Source of the DNA: Toxonevra muliebris
Taxonomy: Eukaryota > Arthropoda > Insecta > Diptera > Pallopteridae
NCBI GenBank assembly: GCA_963691655.1
Contig: OY829326.1
Span: forward strand, 113,929,388-113,993,387
Direction: 5' to 3'
DNA length: 64,000 nucleotides
Part shown: piece after piece, positions 1-13,232 of the stretch
How the letters are laid out: the number at the start of each line of letters is the position of its first letter
Position numbering within the stretch: position 1 is the first letter of the stretch
Position numbers and translations under genes: made by a program
Notes under the pieces: model-generated
The model's input: the letters and a program-made list of their open reading frames with translations, nothing else
The model's database searches: none
Told to the model about the DNA's origin: nothing

Positions 1-106
1 AATCACCAACTTGCGATCAATTAATATGAAAAATTTATCAACTAACGGTAACGGTATTGTGAACAAATTCTTATGCCTAGGGGCGACGTGGTGACCACAA
101 CAAAGC

Positions 107-500
107 GTGCCAATTTGGCGGAACCACGCTTTATTTGAGCGTTATGAAAACTCGTGGATTTTGCACTATGATAACGCACCGTCGCACAGTGCAATAATTA
201 ATCGTAATTTTTTGACGAAAAATGCATCAAATACCATCCAACAGCCACCGAATTCACCTGATTTGGCTCCCTGTGATTTCTTTCTGTTCAATCGAGCTAA
301 AATACCATTACGGGGAACGCGTTTCAGCTGCCGAGTGGAAGTAATGGTAAAATCGCAGGAAGCACTGATGAACATACCGAAATCCGAATATAAAAAATGT
401 TTCGAGGATTGGATCAAGCGCTGGCATAAGTGTGTTGCAGTCGATGGGGATTAAGTACTTTGAAGGGGACAATATAGATTTAGATGAAATTCACTGCTTT
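107..500 (+). pseudogene. Mariner (DD34D) transposase C-terminal remnant
   Basis: The frame contains HYDNAPSH and, 34 residues after its catalytic Asp, SPDLAPCDFFLF with the third catalytic Asp. That is the D34D spacing of mariner transposases. The C-terminal signature YKKCFEDWIKRWHKC follows. A stop at 452-454 ends the main frame, and the terminal YFEGDNIDL continues in another frame from about 455, so a frameshift separates them. The N-terminal DNA-binding region and the first catalytic Asp are absent, and no terminal repeats were identified. Active transposase would cut and paste at TA dinucleotides; this copy is dead. Confidence 0.9.
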
Positions 501-650
501 CCAACGTGTAATGTAATTTCGCGGTTTAAAAACCTGGTTACCCTAATCAGCCCTGATGTTAGATGCTGGCAAGTAATTTCTAAGGACGTATTTATACAAC
601 TTTGGGGAGACTAATTACTTCAGGAAATAACTTAAAAAAAATAAAATTGA

Positions 651-705
651 AATTGTAAATAATTTTCTTTATAATAAAATTACAATTGTAAATAATTTCC
701 TTTAT
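651..705. repeat. Two direct 22-bp repeats just after the mariner remnant
   Basis: A word beginning AATTGTAAATAATTT and ending CTTTAT occurs at 651-672 and again at 684-705 with one difference, a period of 33 bp. It is AT-rich. It may be a local duplication near the 3' end of the mariner copy. Confidence 0.6.
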
Positions 706-719
706 AGGGCATTCGAAAC

Positions 720-3316
720 TGCTCACTCACCTTATTGCACAAACGTTCAGACAAAAAACACATGTAGTGAAATAATAATTTTAAACGCATTAAATTTATT
801 ATTTCACTTATGTATTCAATACTTTGGCTTAACATAAATAAATACAACTTGGCTAAAAGTCAAAAGTTTCAAGTTTTTTATTAAAATAATTTAATTTATG
901 ATTTCATTAAATGTAGAAAGCACAATAATCATATATTGCACTTTCGCTTTTACTAACAAAGGTTTTAATTATTTATCTGCAAATTTATTTATTACTTTAT
1001 TAAGTACTTCTTTTGTTAAATGAAAATGCAAATGGAATTTTCAATAATGTTTCATGAACATATAAACTGTTATAGTGTCATTAAAAGTGCTTTACATATA
1101 ACCATTGATGCACTTAACGCGCAAATACACACGCACACATTCATACAAAATCACACACATAGCAAACTAGTTAAATTCAAAAAATAAATATTCATCATTT
1201 AGAAAGTATTTAAAAGCGGATTTCGAGTTTAAATGATAGCATCATATGCAAAACCAGCAGCAACGACAAATAAAAAGTTACTACCTCCTCCATAGATATT
1301 TAAATCCAGCTAAAATTTAATACTACTGTGAAAATGAAATTCCCAAAAATGTTGAAAATGCATAAATTTTTAGGAATTTTTTTCTGTAATTCTTTTTGAA
1401 GTAGGAAGGCACAATGAATTGCAACACAGGGGACAGGATACAGGAGTGTTGCGCCACCGCTGCGTTTTATTCTAAAATATTATTTCAATTTACAATTTTA
1501 CATTATTCTAAAAAATGGTAATGTGCCACAGTCACACAACCAAAGCGGAAACGAAGCGCTTCATATTTATTTAGTTTAGTTTAGGTATGTATATTAATTT
1601 AGTTGGCACTTTTGGTGGTGTGCCACGCATTGGTGTTTGGCGGTTTGTGCACAACAAATGCTTGCCATACAATGTAGTTACCACATGTCGCATGCATTTT
1701 TTCGACTCTTATTCATTCACATTTAAATATATGTTTACCACAAAATAGCTGGAGCAGTTTTTTTTTTTTTTCTTTTCAAAATAAATTCGTAAATAATTTG
1801 GTATTTTCAAATGTTGAAGCAAAAATTTTCCTCAAAATTTTAATGATTTAATTTGGTTTGGAATTAGGAAATGAAATTTTGAATTTTTGCCATTTTAATG
1901 GATCTACTCCTACACATTTCATATTATTAAAATAATATTTTGATGCATATTTCTAGGTCTTAACTGGAATCCGTTTACTTTTTGCACATGAATGTTTGTT
2001 TGGAAATTATTATAATCAAATGTTTTTCCACTTGGAAATTCATTCTCATATGTACGTAAGCATGCAGGTTCCGCGTATATCAAAATATGCCACCATAGCG
2101 AGGATCCCAGAAGTGATAGAGAAAATCTGAGTTCAGGGTAGGAATCAGCGACCCTGAATTACCTTTAGAAAATCATCCATTTGCCATTTGAAATTTACTG
2201 TTAAAATTTGTTTTATCTAAATAAAAAAATAAAAATTGGCACAAAAATTTACAGACTAGTGAGAATAATAAAAATGGGTATGAGGTACATTTATTGTTAT
2301 ATTCTTTCAAAGATCACGACATCATATATTTCCTCAGTTCTTCTATTAGTTTTTCATTGCTCTTAAATTTTCACTGATTTCTTTTATAAATAAACTTTTT
2401 AAACCAAATTAAAATAAATTAAAATGGCAATCATCTGATTACATGCAGCCCTGTCTCGTCGACGTTTAAAATACAAATAAGCCGGAGTCGACCGAAAATC
2501 GTCGTTTCTATGCAATTTCAAACGATAACGTGCTTTTTATTTATGATATCAGTTAATCGTTGACCATTTTACCACAGTCTGTCGCAGCTTCATGTTCAGT
2601 CTAATGTGAAATCCAACAAGTTTTTAGGATGAAACGAAAACAATAATTTGTAAATTGGTAAAGTGGTAAAATTTATATGAAAAATGTTTACAACAATTGA
2701 GAGATACGAAAACAGATGCAGCTTATTGAACTAATATAATAAAGCCTCCCTTTGGATTCGCAAGTTATATTATAGACCTAAACTACCCAAAATCTTAACT
2801 TTTCAGTTCACAAAATAGGTGCAGACAATGCTCATTAAACTGCACACAATAAAAGAAAAGGGTGAGCAATTTTGAGAGCACTTTGCGGCATAGTGTTTAC
2901 TTGGATCCATTTAGACATCCTGAAATTTATCCAAAAAATATTGAAGGTTAGGCTCGGTTTTTTGCCTGAAAAATAGGTTGCAGGAGTTGTGTTATAGAGG
3001 CACCAGAAACGCTAGGAAATTTGTTTTTGCACTTCGGCATATAGTTGTGGATAGGAAAATGTGCTGAAGTACGTTTTCTTTTACTTTTTTGAATTAGAAG
3101 AGTTGGCAGTTTTTCGTACAAAATCGAGAGAAAAAAGAAAAATCCAGGAGGAAATCGATAGACCATAACTTCTTTCCGTTAATCTCTATCTGTCTTGGCA
3201 GACTTATTTATTTTGTTATAGCAAATGATCTCTGTCAAGTAAGAGATTGATCGCAGTTGACCTCTGAAAGTTATGTGCGGTAAAAATGTACCGATTTTTA
3301 GTTCCGTACCAGAGCG
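720..3316. other. AT-rich intergenic DNA without recognised genes
   Basis: All frames are closed apart from very short ones. Only small features stand out: a poly-T run near 1760 and an 8-bp-stem hairpin (TTCAGGGT/ACCCTGAA) at 2132-2158. No coding sequence, RNA gene or transposase motif was recognised. Confidence 0.6.
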
Positions 3317-4139
3317 AAAGATTGCAGTCATTTTAAGCTGCATCAAAATGAATTACGTTTTCTGATTACAGTCTTTGATTTCATTTAAGATTTATGACTT
3401 AAAAAAATTAAGTCACCAGTCTTTTTGAAGTCAATGACTGCCCAATTGATTACAGCAATCAATTTGAGGCTTGAAGGCAAACAAGTCACAATCATTCACA
3501 TGATTTAACATTGTACTTGAAGTCGCAGTCATGACTTCAAATTAGGTTGAAGTCACAGTCATGATTCCAAATTGGTTTGAAGTCTTGCAATCAATTGAGA
3601 CTTCACCTTCACTGAGTGAAGTCTATTATTGAATGATAAAAAATATACAGTACTTATAAGTAGTATAATTATTTAATTAAACACAAAAAAGCTGTACTTG
3701 ATTTTAACAACAATAAGACAGTTGTGAAAAAACATATAATACATATCAGCTTAGACATATAAGTACCTACATAAATAAATGGAACATCGAATAACACTAG
3801 TTAACAAATAATTATTTTTTTTTGGTCAATGAACATCACTATCCAATTCCTATGTAAAATCGGTCGCTGTGCCCTAAAATCTTTTTTTAATTCTATGGTG
3901 TGGTTTTGGAGATATCGCCAGTTGAATTTTATTTATCGGAGCAAAAAAGGTTTGGCCACATAATTACAAATATCTCGGAAACTAGGATTTCGATTTGAAC
4001 AAACAGTATATGAAATTAAAGATATAAAAATTTCTCATCTTATGTGGATTATTTTGATTCGATTGGATAAATAGTTTTGGCACAATTAAGTAGGTAGGTA
4101 AGTAGGCTGGAGTGGCTTTCGAGAGATACAAAGTTGGAC

Positions 4140-4375
4140 TAACAGTTTAACGCTGTGTTCCGAACGGCGGTGTGGCAATTTCTTATCGGTTTGGTGGTTT
4201 CGCCATTACCAACCAATGTGTGTACTTGTACACTATGTTATAATTATTATACACTTTATATTGATATTGAATATAAGAAAGTTATGAAGTTAACCACCAA
4301 ACGAAGACAGGAATCGAACCCGAACCTTCCGGATGAAAGTCTAGTGTACTACCAATTAGACTATCGAGGTCGTCC
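4140..4375 (-). mobile_element. tRNA-derived SINE, monomer type 1
   Basis: On the minus strand a tRNA-like head contains a B box (GGTTCGATTCC at 4310-4320) and a slightly decayed A box (complement of 4353-4363). It is followed by a non-tRNA body with AACCACC and GTGTACAAGTACACAC, then a core (GCCGTTCGGAACACAGC type). The same order occurs at 30.03-30.22 kb and 40.60-40.84 kb. The head resembles Glu/Gly tRNA but is not a gene: the arms mispair and the body is shared with dispersed copies. It sits inside the 3.3-4.9 kb foldback candidate. Confidence 0.8.
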
Positions 4376-4575
4376 CACATTTTGAGTTTTTTTTTTTCTT
4401 TTTACAAATTTTTTGAAAAATATTTTGAATTACAAATAAAATTGGGAAAACGCAGTAATCTGCTCTCAGATGAAAGTCTAGCGCACTACCCACTAGATTA
4501 TCGAATTGGTCCCACAATTAAGTACATTATCAAAAAATTTTGAGTTTTTTTTTTTTTTACAAATTTGTTTAAAAA
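4332..4575. repeat. Partial tandem duplication of the SINE head plus flank
   Basis: The segment starting GATGAAAGTCTAG at 4332, running through GTCCCACA and TTTTGAGTTTTTTT, is repeated from 4469 in the same order. The second unit carries about 20 extra bases between GTCCCACA and the T tract. The duplicated unit crosses the SINE/flank boundary, so the duplication happened after SINE insertion. Confidence 0.75.
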
Positions 4576-4869
4576 AAATTAAAATAAAAATATGAAAGAA
4601 AAAATCGGTGAACTCAATTGACTTCATTGAAAAAAGTCCAAATCCAAATGACTTCAATTGACTTCAAGTAACTTCAATTGACTTTAAGTGACTTCAAAAT
4701 GAATGACTTCAAGTCAATTAATATTTTGTAGAGACCAGGACTGCATATGAGAGACTGATCATTCATGACTTAAAAAAAATGACTTCAAAAATGAAGAATA
4801 AGTCATTGACTTCACATCCTTAATTCTGCATTCACAAAACGACTGGAACTTAAAAAGACTGCAATCTTT

Positions 4870-7266
4870 TACAGCTCCGTTCTGTACAGAATCACTGCAT
4901 TCTTCCATGATAGCCTTAGAGAGTTTATAGATAAAACTCTCTGCGGAACAGTGGAAAATGTATACTCTCTTCGGTAGTACTGATTCTGAATGGCTGCCGC
5001 TACTTTTAATGCACGGAACTTTTAGCAGAGTGGTCTATTCAAAGCGAACAAATTTTGTTCAGTTTGGGGTGGATCTTTTTAATTCGCAAGTTATAATTTA
5101 TGTTTGAATTTGATTCAATTTTTTTTTCATTAAGTCCCAAAAAATAAATTTTTCAAATTTTATTCTATCGTGAAACACAACTTGAATACCAACGACTTTT
5201 TATGAGGTATTTCGCTGGAATGGAATCGAGTAACTACTTTCTTAAAAGTCTAAATATTAAAGAGATGATTCAAAGTAACCTTAAACTCATGATTTTTTTA
5301 ACTAAAACAAATTTTATTGAAATGAACAATATTTTAGTTTAAAGTACATATCTTAAGCTATTTATTTTAATTTTTTCGTAAAAAAAAAAACAGATTGACA
5401 GTCTAATGATGCAGTAATTTAGATAATTTCGGAATGATTCATTTGAAATAAAAAAACTAAAAACATAAAGATAAGATGAAAATAAATAGTGATTGAAGGA
5501 AGAGCTTCCCAAAAATTACATTAACAAGAAAATGGCAGTACTTTTTTTCAAAAACCTATTTTTTTAAATTTTGGTGTTTGGGGTATAGAAAACACGATTA
5601 AAGTTCATCAATCAGTCAATCACGCATACCTTTCTAAATAATACTCTGATTCATATAAAATGGAAATATTCTTAGTATTATAAACATTGAGCATATTCTT
5701 AATGAAAAAAAAAAAAATTTCCGACTTAATTTACAGGACCCTGACGAGTCGCTGTAATCGAAATTTTTATAGAAGAACGGTATTATTTTCTTCCGACTGA
5801 AATTTTTATTGGTTTTCGTTTCACATTTCCGGTGGAAACAAGCAAAATAACATAAAATCTTATTAACCACCTGATCTATAGCTTTTTTTGACTTAAGTTG
5901 AATTTTTAAACTTGACTTAATTCGCCCAAAAAGGGCTTTGGAAATTCAAGCCCATGCGCTTCTACTTCCATAACAAATTTTGTGTGTCCTCGCTTATAAA
6001 TGTTTCTTCATAAATATTTAAGAATTGCAATTTTTTTTTGCCGATGTCACTTAAAATATATGATGAAGAACAAACATATTCATGAATGCCAAACAAATGA
6101 ACGATGTATCAGTTTATGATTGATTGAATTTCATCTACCAATTAAAAATGTCAACGCATAAGTACAACAGGAAATTCTGCAAGTTTATTAAATTTATTAT
6201 TTCCTTCAGACTGTCAAATTAGTCAAAAAAAAAACAAAAATAAATAAATAACAATAATCAACACATGCTCCACGACTTTTACTTAGACAGGTGCTCTCAA
6301 GGGAGCAACGAAAATAAAAGGATGCGAGCATGTATTTCTATCTCAAATGTCGTCAAGCTAAACTCCTTCCAGTTGAGTTGAAAATCCTTCATAATTGTAG
6401 CATGCTATTATTTACAGTGTAGCCTAAAAAAAAAAAACTTGCTTATTAAATTATCTCCATCTGCTACTTTCCATACATTAAAATAATCAATTTATTTACT
6501 TAATTATGCTGTGTTTTACATGCATACACATATCTTCTAAATACAGGGAGATCTCAGACACACTCTGCTTTTCTATAAAACGGAAAAACTAAAATTTTGC
6601 GCTCTTTCCATTGCAGTATTTTTAGCCAGCCCTGAAATCATTCGATTAAAAGGGTAATTTTGCGCCTAATTTAGTGTAATGACGACAGGCAGAGGCAGAG
6701 ACTAAAACCAACGACCGATAAACACAAAGCGAGAGATAGTCTGCCTGTCCGACAGTATAACGAATGAACATCTGTGCTATTTAATATTTTTCTCCTAACA
6801 ATTTTTGTTTAAATGCTTTAAGATGCTCAAGCTTAGCATCCTTTGAAATTTTAGCTTCCTACTTTCCAACTTTTTCCCCCTCTCTCTCTCTCTCCCGCTC
6901 AAGAGGGAGGATTGGTAAGTGGAAAACCTCAACACAATGCAATATAACATTGTAAGTTATTCAAGCAGCATGGATAGTAGTTAGTTCTGTTGTTTTTTAT
7001 GTTATTGTTGTTGATTTTGTTGTTATCCTGTGAATTTAGATTTTGCTTTTGATGATACTCACTCACTCACTCATTCGCTTGGTTTAATTTCCCACTTTAC
7101 TGCCACAACATCCACATATTTCATCCATTCATTCTTCGTTTGAGTAACATTGAAAACAAAACTTGTGTATGTGGTTGTTACCTAGCCCAACATAATCGTA
7201 CATCAACATAAAAACAACAGCGAGAACAAACCACATCAGCACTAGCAACAACAACAACAAAATAGC

Positions 7267-7297
<31 letters not shown>

Positions 7298-7368
7298 AGT
7301 TGCTGTAGTCTACAGAGCTCTATAAGATGCTTGCGCATTTCTATACCCTGCATTTAAGACACAGAAGC
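4870..7368. other. AT-rich intergenic DNA
   Basis: No coding region or transposase was recognised. Present are poly-A/T runs (5385, 5707, 6226, 6427), a 10-bp inverted repeat GACAGGCAGA/TCTGCCTGTC at 6684-6693 and 6740-6749, a CTCTCTCT tract near 6880, an ACTC repeat near 7060 and a (TA)n microsatellite at 7271-7298. Confidence 0.6.
7271..7298. repeat. (TA)n microsatellite
   Basis: Alternating TA after ACATATATAT; about 13 units. Confidence 0.9.
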
Positions 7369-7684
7369 TTAACCCTTTCATTCCCGAATTTTGATAGAGA
7401 TTGATATAAAGCTTTTGTATTGAAATCGTAGTTATTTAGGAACTCCAAAATCATGACATCAAATTTCATACCTCTGCATATGTTTTTTTGTCTTTTATGA
7501 AGGGTTAAAAACCGATAGCTATGTAGCTATAGACAACCATTAGATTTTCTTATTCTTAATTTTTTTATTTTTATATTATTTTATATTTTCAAAATATATT
7601 AGATACAAAAAATTCCGCTTAGTACTAATTAGAAATTTAATTTTTCAAAAAAATTATAGGGAATACTGGGAATGAAGGGGTTAT
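7369..7684. mobile_element. piggyBac-like MITE
   Basis: The left end TTAACCCTTTCATTCCC (7369-7385) is answered by GGGAATGAAGGGGTTAT at 7668-7684, with 15 of 17 bases complementary. The repeats begin with CCC just inside TTAA on the left. On the right the TTAA is changed to TTAT. TTAA target duplication and CCC(T/C) ends are the mark of piggyBac-type transposition. The 0.3-kb interior is non-coding, so the element would be non-autonomous. Confidence 0.7.
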
Positions 7685-8194
7685 CTTAATACAAAATCAT
7701 CGAAATTTTGTTACCTTAAATTTTGGGGCTCAGTCAGCAATGAATAACTTTACTGGGTTCCGATTGAAATATTTAGAAGCAAGTGAGATCAAATTAAAAC
7801 AAAATGGAAATGGATCGCGCATGCTCTCAGAAACCCACATACCGAGCTGTGCCGATAAACTAACGACTTGAAAACGCATACTCAGTAATGAGAACGAAGA
7901 ATCGAAATTGATATGAAGATAAATGAAATTCATTCGAGACCTAATGTAGATGTTTAAAAAAAATGTAGAGAGATGGATCGGGCATGCTCTCAGAACGTTT
8001 TTTATCTAAAATTTAATCAACCATTTAGCTAAAAACTTAACTTGGTCCTTAACTGAAGACTCATTGTTTTCTTTTATTTTTGTATTTTTTCAAAGCCATT
8101 CAATTAAAAAAATAAGAAAAAATATATATATTCATTAAGCTTATGTTTGTAAAAAAGCCTTTGAAACATACATGATACTTATAAGAGTTCTGAA

Positions 8195-8640
8195 CGTTGG
8201 TCTCGAGCTCAACAACAATGAAACTAAAGCCATGAGAATTAATAACGTCAGCGCTGACCCCATAACAATTGAAGACCACAAATTCGAGTATTCAACGCAT
8301 GCGTAGAGTCAATCTTATATATGGAAGGGATAATTGGTAAATTTCACATAACATTGCCCAGAAACTACAATTATTCATTAGCAAACGTCTACGGATTATA
8401 TGCTGAATATTATGGTCAAATATAATAAGAAATAAAGATCTCTGGAACATTAAACAAAGAAGCCATAACAACTCAGATAAAGAGACTTAAATGAAGGTGG
8501 AATACTTTAAAAAGGAAAGTCAATAGCATCACAAGAATGCCGCTCCACTGAAACCCCACAACGAAGCAGATGTTGAGGATGAAAAGTGCCAAAATTCTTC
8601 AAGAATTGTCTGTAGGAAATGTTGTACAAACTGGTAAAAA
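8195..8640 (+). pseudogene. Non-LTR retrotransposon reverse transcriptase C-terminal remnant (RTE/endonuclease-type)
   Basis: Interrupted frames give ETKAMRINN, then KLQLFISKRLRIIC, WSN, RNKDLWNIK, ITTQIKRLK, RWNTLKRK, ITRMPLH and NPTT in order. This is the familiar tail of a non-LTR RT, whose usual form is LQTFVNKRLR...ELW...TQIKRRKW.WIGH.LR...NI.R.ALDWNPQG. Several stops and frame changes break it. Neither the RT catalytic YADD block nor an endonuclease domain is present. It is a dead fragment. Confidence 0.7.
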
Positions 8641-11600
8641 TGCTGAAACAAATAAGTAAAACACAGTCGAATAGAAATGTTTTGTAGATGCTTTAAGTTC
8701 CCAAAAGAAGATGAGTAGATTTCAAAAATGCTTTAATATCAGTTGCAAACCGGATCCAAAAAACGGGCACCATAACCTAAAAAGCCTATTTTCTCCAGGC
8801 AATGTTTATTTAGTGAAGGTCAACAAGTTTTTAACCGAAGCATTCAGGAACCTTAGAAAGAAAATTTTCTTTCCGATATTTATGGAATTTTTTTTGGCTT
8901 GTGAGTTGTCACTGATGGTGGACAAAGTATCACACACACACACACCTGACTATATTCACAAAAATTCTGCCATCTAGCATATATAGGTTCCTCTTGTTGC
9001 TGGAGACAAGAGCTTGAAAGAGTTCAAACCAATATTTGATAATTCAAGTCATAATAGGCAGAAAGCAAACCAACAAGATTCTTGAGATTTTGTTTTTCGC
9101 GGAAAAGTAACGAAGCTTCTAAATAAGTGACCCCATTGAAGAGTAAGATATGTATTGCCGAAGTTAAGATATTGTTGGATATCGAAATGTTCTTTGATGA
9201 GACTGGAATTGAAATAACAGGGCGTCAAAGTTTTTGTGGTAAACGAGAAAAGCTTTCAATCGAAGGTCTGGAACACTCTCAGAAATATTCCATTCGTAAG
9301 TTCTTTCCCAAAAAAACACAGCTAGTATATGAGTTATGGTTCGATTTATACCAGAACCGAATTTTACTGGCCAGCTGATAAGTAATCTTCAATTCCACAA
9401 TAACTGGGCATCCATAATGCTAGAGGCGAGATATTATAGAAAATCAAAGAAGTCTCTGATGAGAATGGTTTAAAAATAAAAAGGCGTTAATGTTCTCAAA
9501 GTTACTTGTCTGTTGAAAAAGTCTTAGGAGACTTTCTAAACCATTAACAAGGTCATAAATCAAATTTTGTTTATTTACCCTTAGAAAGAGGTATTGACAT
9601 AGGTTTGCTAATAAATTTTGAATTTGCAGCGTATGAAAAAGTCGTTTCAGCTTATAAGAAATACTTGCTCACTTGGTTTTTGTTTTTTCTGTTTTTGTTT
9701 TTCATTATTTGCCTCTAACTCTGACATGAGAATGACGTGCGCTTTTGCTGGGCCCCTTTGTTGCCATATTTTTTCTTCTTCTGTTTTTTTTTTTTTTTTG
9801 TTAGATATTTTGCTTTCATTTCTGTTTTGTTTTCAGTTCCAGTAAATTTTATTGATTTTTCAACTGGTAGTAGAGCACAACTGGCAACAATTTAGGGGCG
9901 CCATTGGTTGCTGTTGTTGTTGAGAAAATTGTATGAGGAGGGTGTAGGGATAATATATGCATACCTAGTATATATATATAAACATATATATATGTACATA
10001 AAAATGTACATGTATATGTATGTGTATGTATGAAAGCTGCTGATATGTTGTTGGCAGATTGGCAATACACTCTGTGCATTGTATAGTTGTCGATAACGAC
10101 GACGTCTGCCGCGTGTTTAGCATATTTATTCGATATTTTCATATATACAAACACACACACACATATAGGTATAAGAAAAAGTAAAAAAGAAAATCGTAAA
10201 ACGTTTTCAATATTGCACAGACAACAAAGGATATTGACAAAGGAAATACTCGTAATTTATAAACATATATTTCTTTTCTTTTTTTTTTATAAATATTTCT
10301 TAACTTTCAAAAATTTGCTGTCAAATCATTAATAAACAAAGTTGTTGACTTTCTTTTTAGTTAGTCCTGCTGGTTGGCATTCGTGTCATTTGTGCACCAC
10401 TGAAAGTAGGCCACATTTTTTTTTTACACTTCGGTGTGAAATTCTGACTTCAATAACTGGGATAAAACCGGTGATAATATTTCGTAAATTTCATAAAAAT
10501 TATTGTGAAAGAAAGTTTAAAAACGATATCTGCTACTTAGGTATAAAGTGAACCATTGACTTGAGGTTTTCAAAGTTATGTTATTCCTGGTTACTCAAAA
10601 TTCAAAAAGTTTGAGGCGAAATTTCGTACAAGTTGTGTTCGAAAATACGTCGTCATTGTTAGGTGGGTACAAAAAATTCAAAATAAATGTTTTATATTTT
10701 TCAACAAATTTTTCTCCACAATTAAAATTTATTTTTTTGCAACTCCTTTTGTTTTAACGGCCCTTAGTTATTTCGCCGTAATCTCCTCAGTTGCCTCACC
10801 ATCACTACGGCTCTGTTGTTTTACTAAATATAGTAATCAAGCCAAGTATAATTTTTCTGGTATAAATAAAATATATAAAAATAAATCAACACCATCTTCC
10901 ATTCTTAGAATAAATTAAGGATATAAATACTTACACTCAGAAAATATACTGATCTAGAATAATGAGAGACAAAGGGTCCCTGAAGCGCGAAGCAAAACAT
11001 CAGTTTAGCCAAAAATTAATATTTCATCTTCACAATTATTATTATCACCTCTAAAATTTATAGAAACTTGTAAATTATATTAAATAATATCTATTAAAAT
11101 AACATTTATGTAAATTTTTAGATAAATAATACAATTTCGTTTTTGTGCACTTTATGCGTTAAAACAATTTTGACATTTTCCATAAATTTAATCTGCTCAA
11201 TTCACTTGAAACTTTGTGAAATAAAAGAATTTTCTTTAAAATTCCCCATAGTGAAATAAAAACTACAAAATGCAAAAATGTACGCAAAAATTTCATTTAA
11301 AAAGCTGTGTGTGTATAAATTATAGAATAAAAAATGAAAATGTTGAAGCGCAGAAAAAGACTAGAAGAAAGTTGAAGAAAGTAAGTGGAAGTGAAAGAAA
11401 TTTGAGAAATTTTAATATTTTTCCTTGTACTTATTCGCACCATATCCTTGGAGGCTTGCTTGGTTGGACTTTTCAACCTATGAAAATAATATTTGCGTTA
11501 TTTTTTTTTTTTTGTTTGAATGACGATGGATGCGACAACGAAAAAAGAAACTTTTAAGTAAGTGAAAAAATTTACGAAAAATTTTTCTGTTTTTGAGCAT

Positions 11601-11671
11601 ATTTGAAATTGAGATACTTAAAGTTATGTAAGAATTGATATCTGTTGCGAAATGATGCGGCGAATTTTGAA
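8640..11671. other. Intergenic DNA with simple repeats
   Basis: Short frames at 8711-8977, 9127-9378 and 11270-11557 have no recognisable family motif. The rest holds a CA tract (8935-8945), poly-T (9786-9799), an alternating AT/GT region (9968-10030), a CA tract (10150-10162) and T runs at 10279 and 11501. No RNA gene was seen. Confidence 0.5.
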
Positions 11672-11764
11672 TAGGTTAAGATGATAAGGTAAAGTCCATG
11701 ACTAGGTTAAGATGATAAGGTAAAGTCCATGACTAGGTTAAGATGATAAGGTAAAATCCATGAC
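11672..11764. repeat. Three tandem copies of a 31-bp unit
   Basis: The unit starts TAGGTTAAGATGATAAGG and ends TCCATGAC, at 11672, 11703 and 11734. The first two copies are identical and the third has one change (AAAATCC for AAAGTCC). It is a young minisatellite. Confidence 0.95.
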
Positions 11765-13232
11765 CCAAGAAGCAGGGATGTTCTGAAAACATAAGAGTCA
11801 AAAAAGATTCAAAAGCTGAGGTCTTGGGGAGAGATAATATATTGTGGATTAGAATTGACCACTGAGGATTCACAATATTTTTAGAAATAGGAGCCGCAGT
11901 TCGAAAACGCAAGTTATATCAAAATTGCGGATTTTCAACACATCTATTTTGTTCGAGTGTTTTGTTTTTCCCTTATATGTGTGCTTACTCTGGTACAAAA
12001 TACGATGTTTTCTACATTTTCAATAATTTTTCTTTCATCGGAGAAACTCTTACTGCGGCACAGTGGCGGATCAAAGATTTTGGATTGTGGAGGGCTGATT
12101 TTTGTAGGTTATAAAATAAACAAATAAATCAAAAACCTGATCAAAAACCCAATCAAATATTAGGCCAAAAACAAGACCAAATGAGATCAAAATTAAGAAC
12201 AAGTCTAAAAACCGTATCAAAATTCTCATTAAAATTGAGACCGAAATTTAGATCAAATTCGGACAGAAATTTTGACTAAAAAAGGCGACTAAAAATCAGA
12301 CCAAAGTTCAGGAAAAACTGTGTCTAAAAAACAAAACTAATATCAGACTAAAGTTCAGACCAAACCTCAAACCAAATTTCAGAAAAAAATTAGACCAAAA
12401 AATTAGACCAAAAAATTAGAACAAAATTCAGATAAAAACTCTATCCAATATTCAACTAAAACTCAGACGAAAAATCACACAAAAAATCAGAGCAAAATTC
12501 AGACCAAAACACTGCTTAAAATTCTAGCCAAATTCAGACCAAAGTTCGGATAAAAAATCAGAACAAAACTTTCACAAAAATTTTAACAAAATAAATCCAA
12601 AAATTATACTGAAATTCAGATCGAAACTCCGATCACAATTTAGGAGCAAAGTATACCATAAATTAGGTCAAAATTCAGACGAAAATTCAACCCAAATTCA
12701 AACCAAAATTCAGACCATCAAAACTTAGACTTGAATTTAGTCTAAAACTAAAAAAAATTTTAAAATAATAGACCAAAAGTAAGAGAGAGATCTTGACTTA
12801 AATTCAAGCTAATATTCAGACCAAGAAGATACCTATAATTAAAAACCAGAATTCTAATCAAATCCAAACCAAAAATTGTATTGAAAGTCGGGCCAAAACT
12901 TTCACAAAAATCAATTCAAAAATTACACTAAAATTTAGATCAAAACCCCGATCATAATTTAAGAGCAAAGTATACCAGAAATCAGGCCAAAATTCAGACA
13001 AAAATTCAAACCAAATTCAAATCAATCCAAAATTTAGACCATCAAAACCGAGATTTGAATGTGGTCCAAACACAAAAAAAAAAACCAAATTAAAAAAAAA
13101 ATAGGCCAAAAATAAGAGAAAAATTTAGACTAAAATTCAAGCTAATATTCAGATCAAGAATATATTCAGAATCAAGTTCCGACAAAAAAAATTGAAACAA
13201 AACAAAGAGTGAAATTTAGACCCTCAATTAAC

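Larger units (their letters stand above)
3317..4869. mobile_element. Candidate foldback transposon rich in TGACTTCAA motifs
   Basis: The 21-bp word AAAGATTGCAGTC(A/T)TTTTAAG at 3317-3337 recurs inverted at 4849-4869 with one mismatch. Inside each end lies a long zone of repeated words: TTGAAGTC on the left (about 3430-3610) and GACTTCAA on the right (about 4615-4815). The two arms are therefore inverted relative to each other, as in foldback elements. The central part carries a SINE and AT-rich filler and no transposase frame. I saw no clear target duplication, and the outer limit may lie slightly beyond the given ends. Confidence 0.55.

Noticed and set aside
2132..2158. TTCAGGGT/ACCCTGAA hairpin
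   Set aside because: An 8-bp stem with an 11-base loop is expected by chance in 64 kb, and no second copy was seen.
6684..6749. GACAGGCAGA/TCTGCCTGTC inverted repeat as a MITE
   Set aside because: Ten bp with a 46-bp gap and no target duplication or second copy; too weak.
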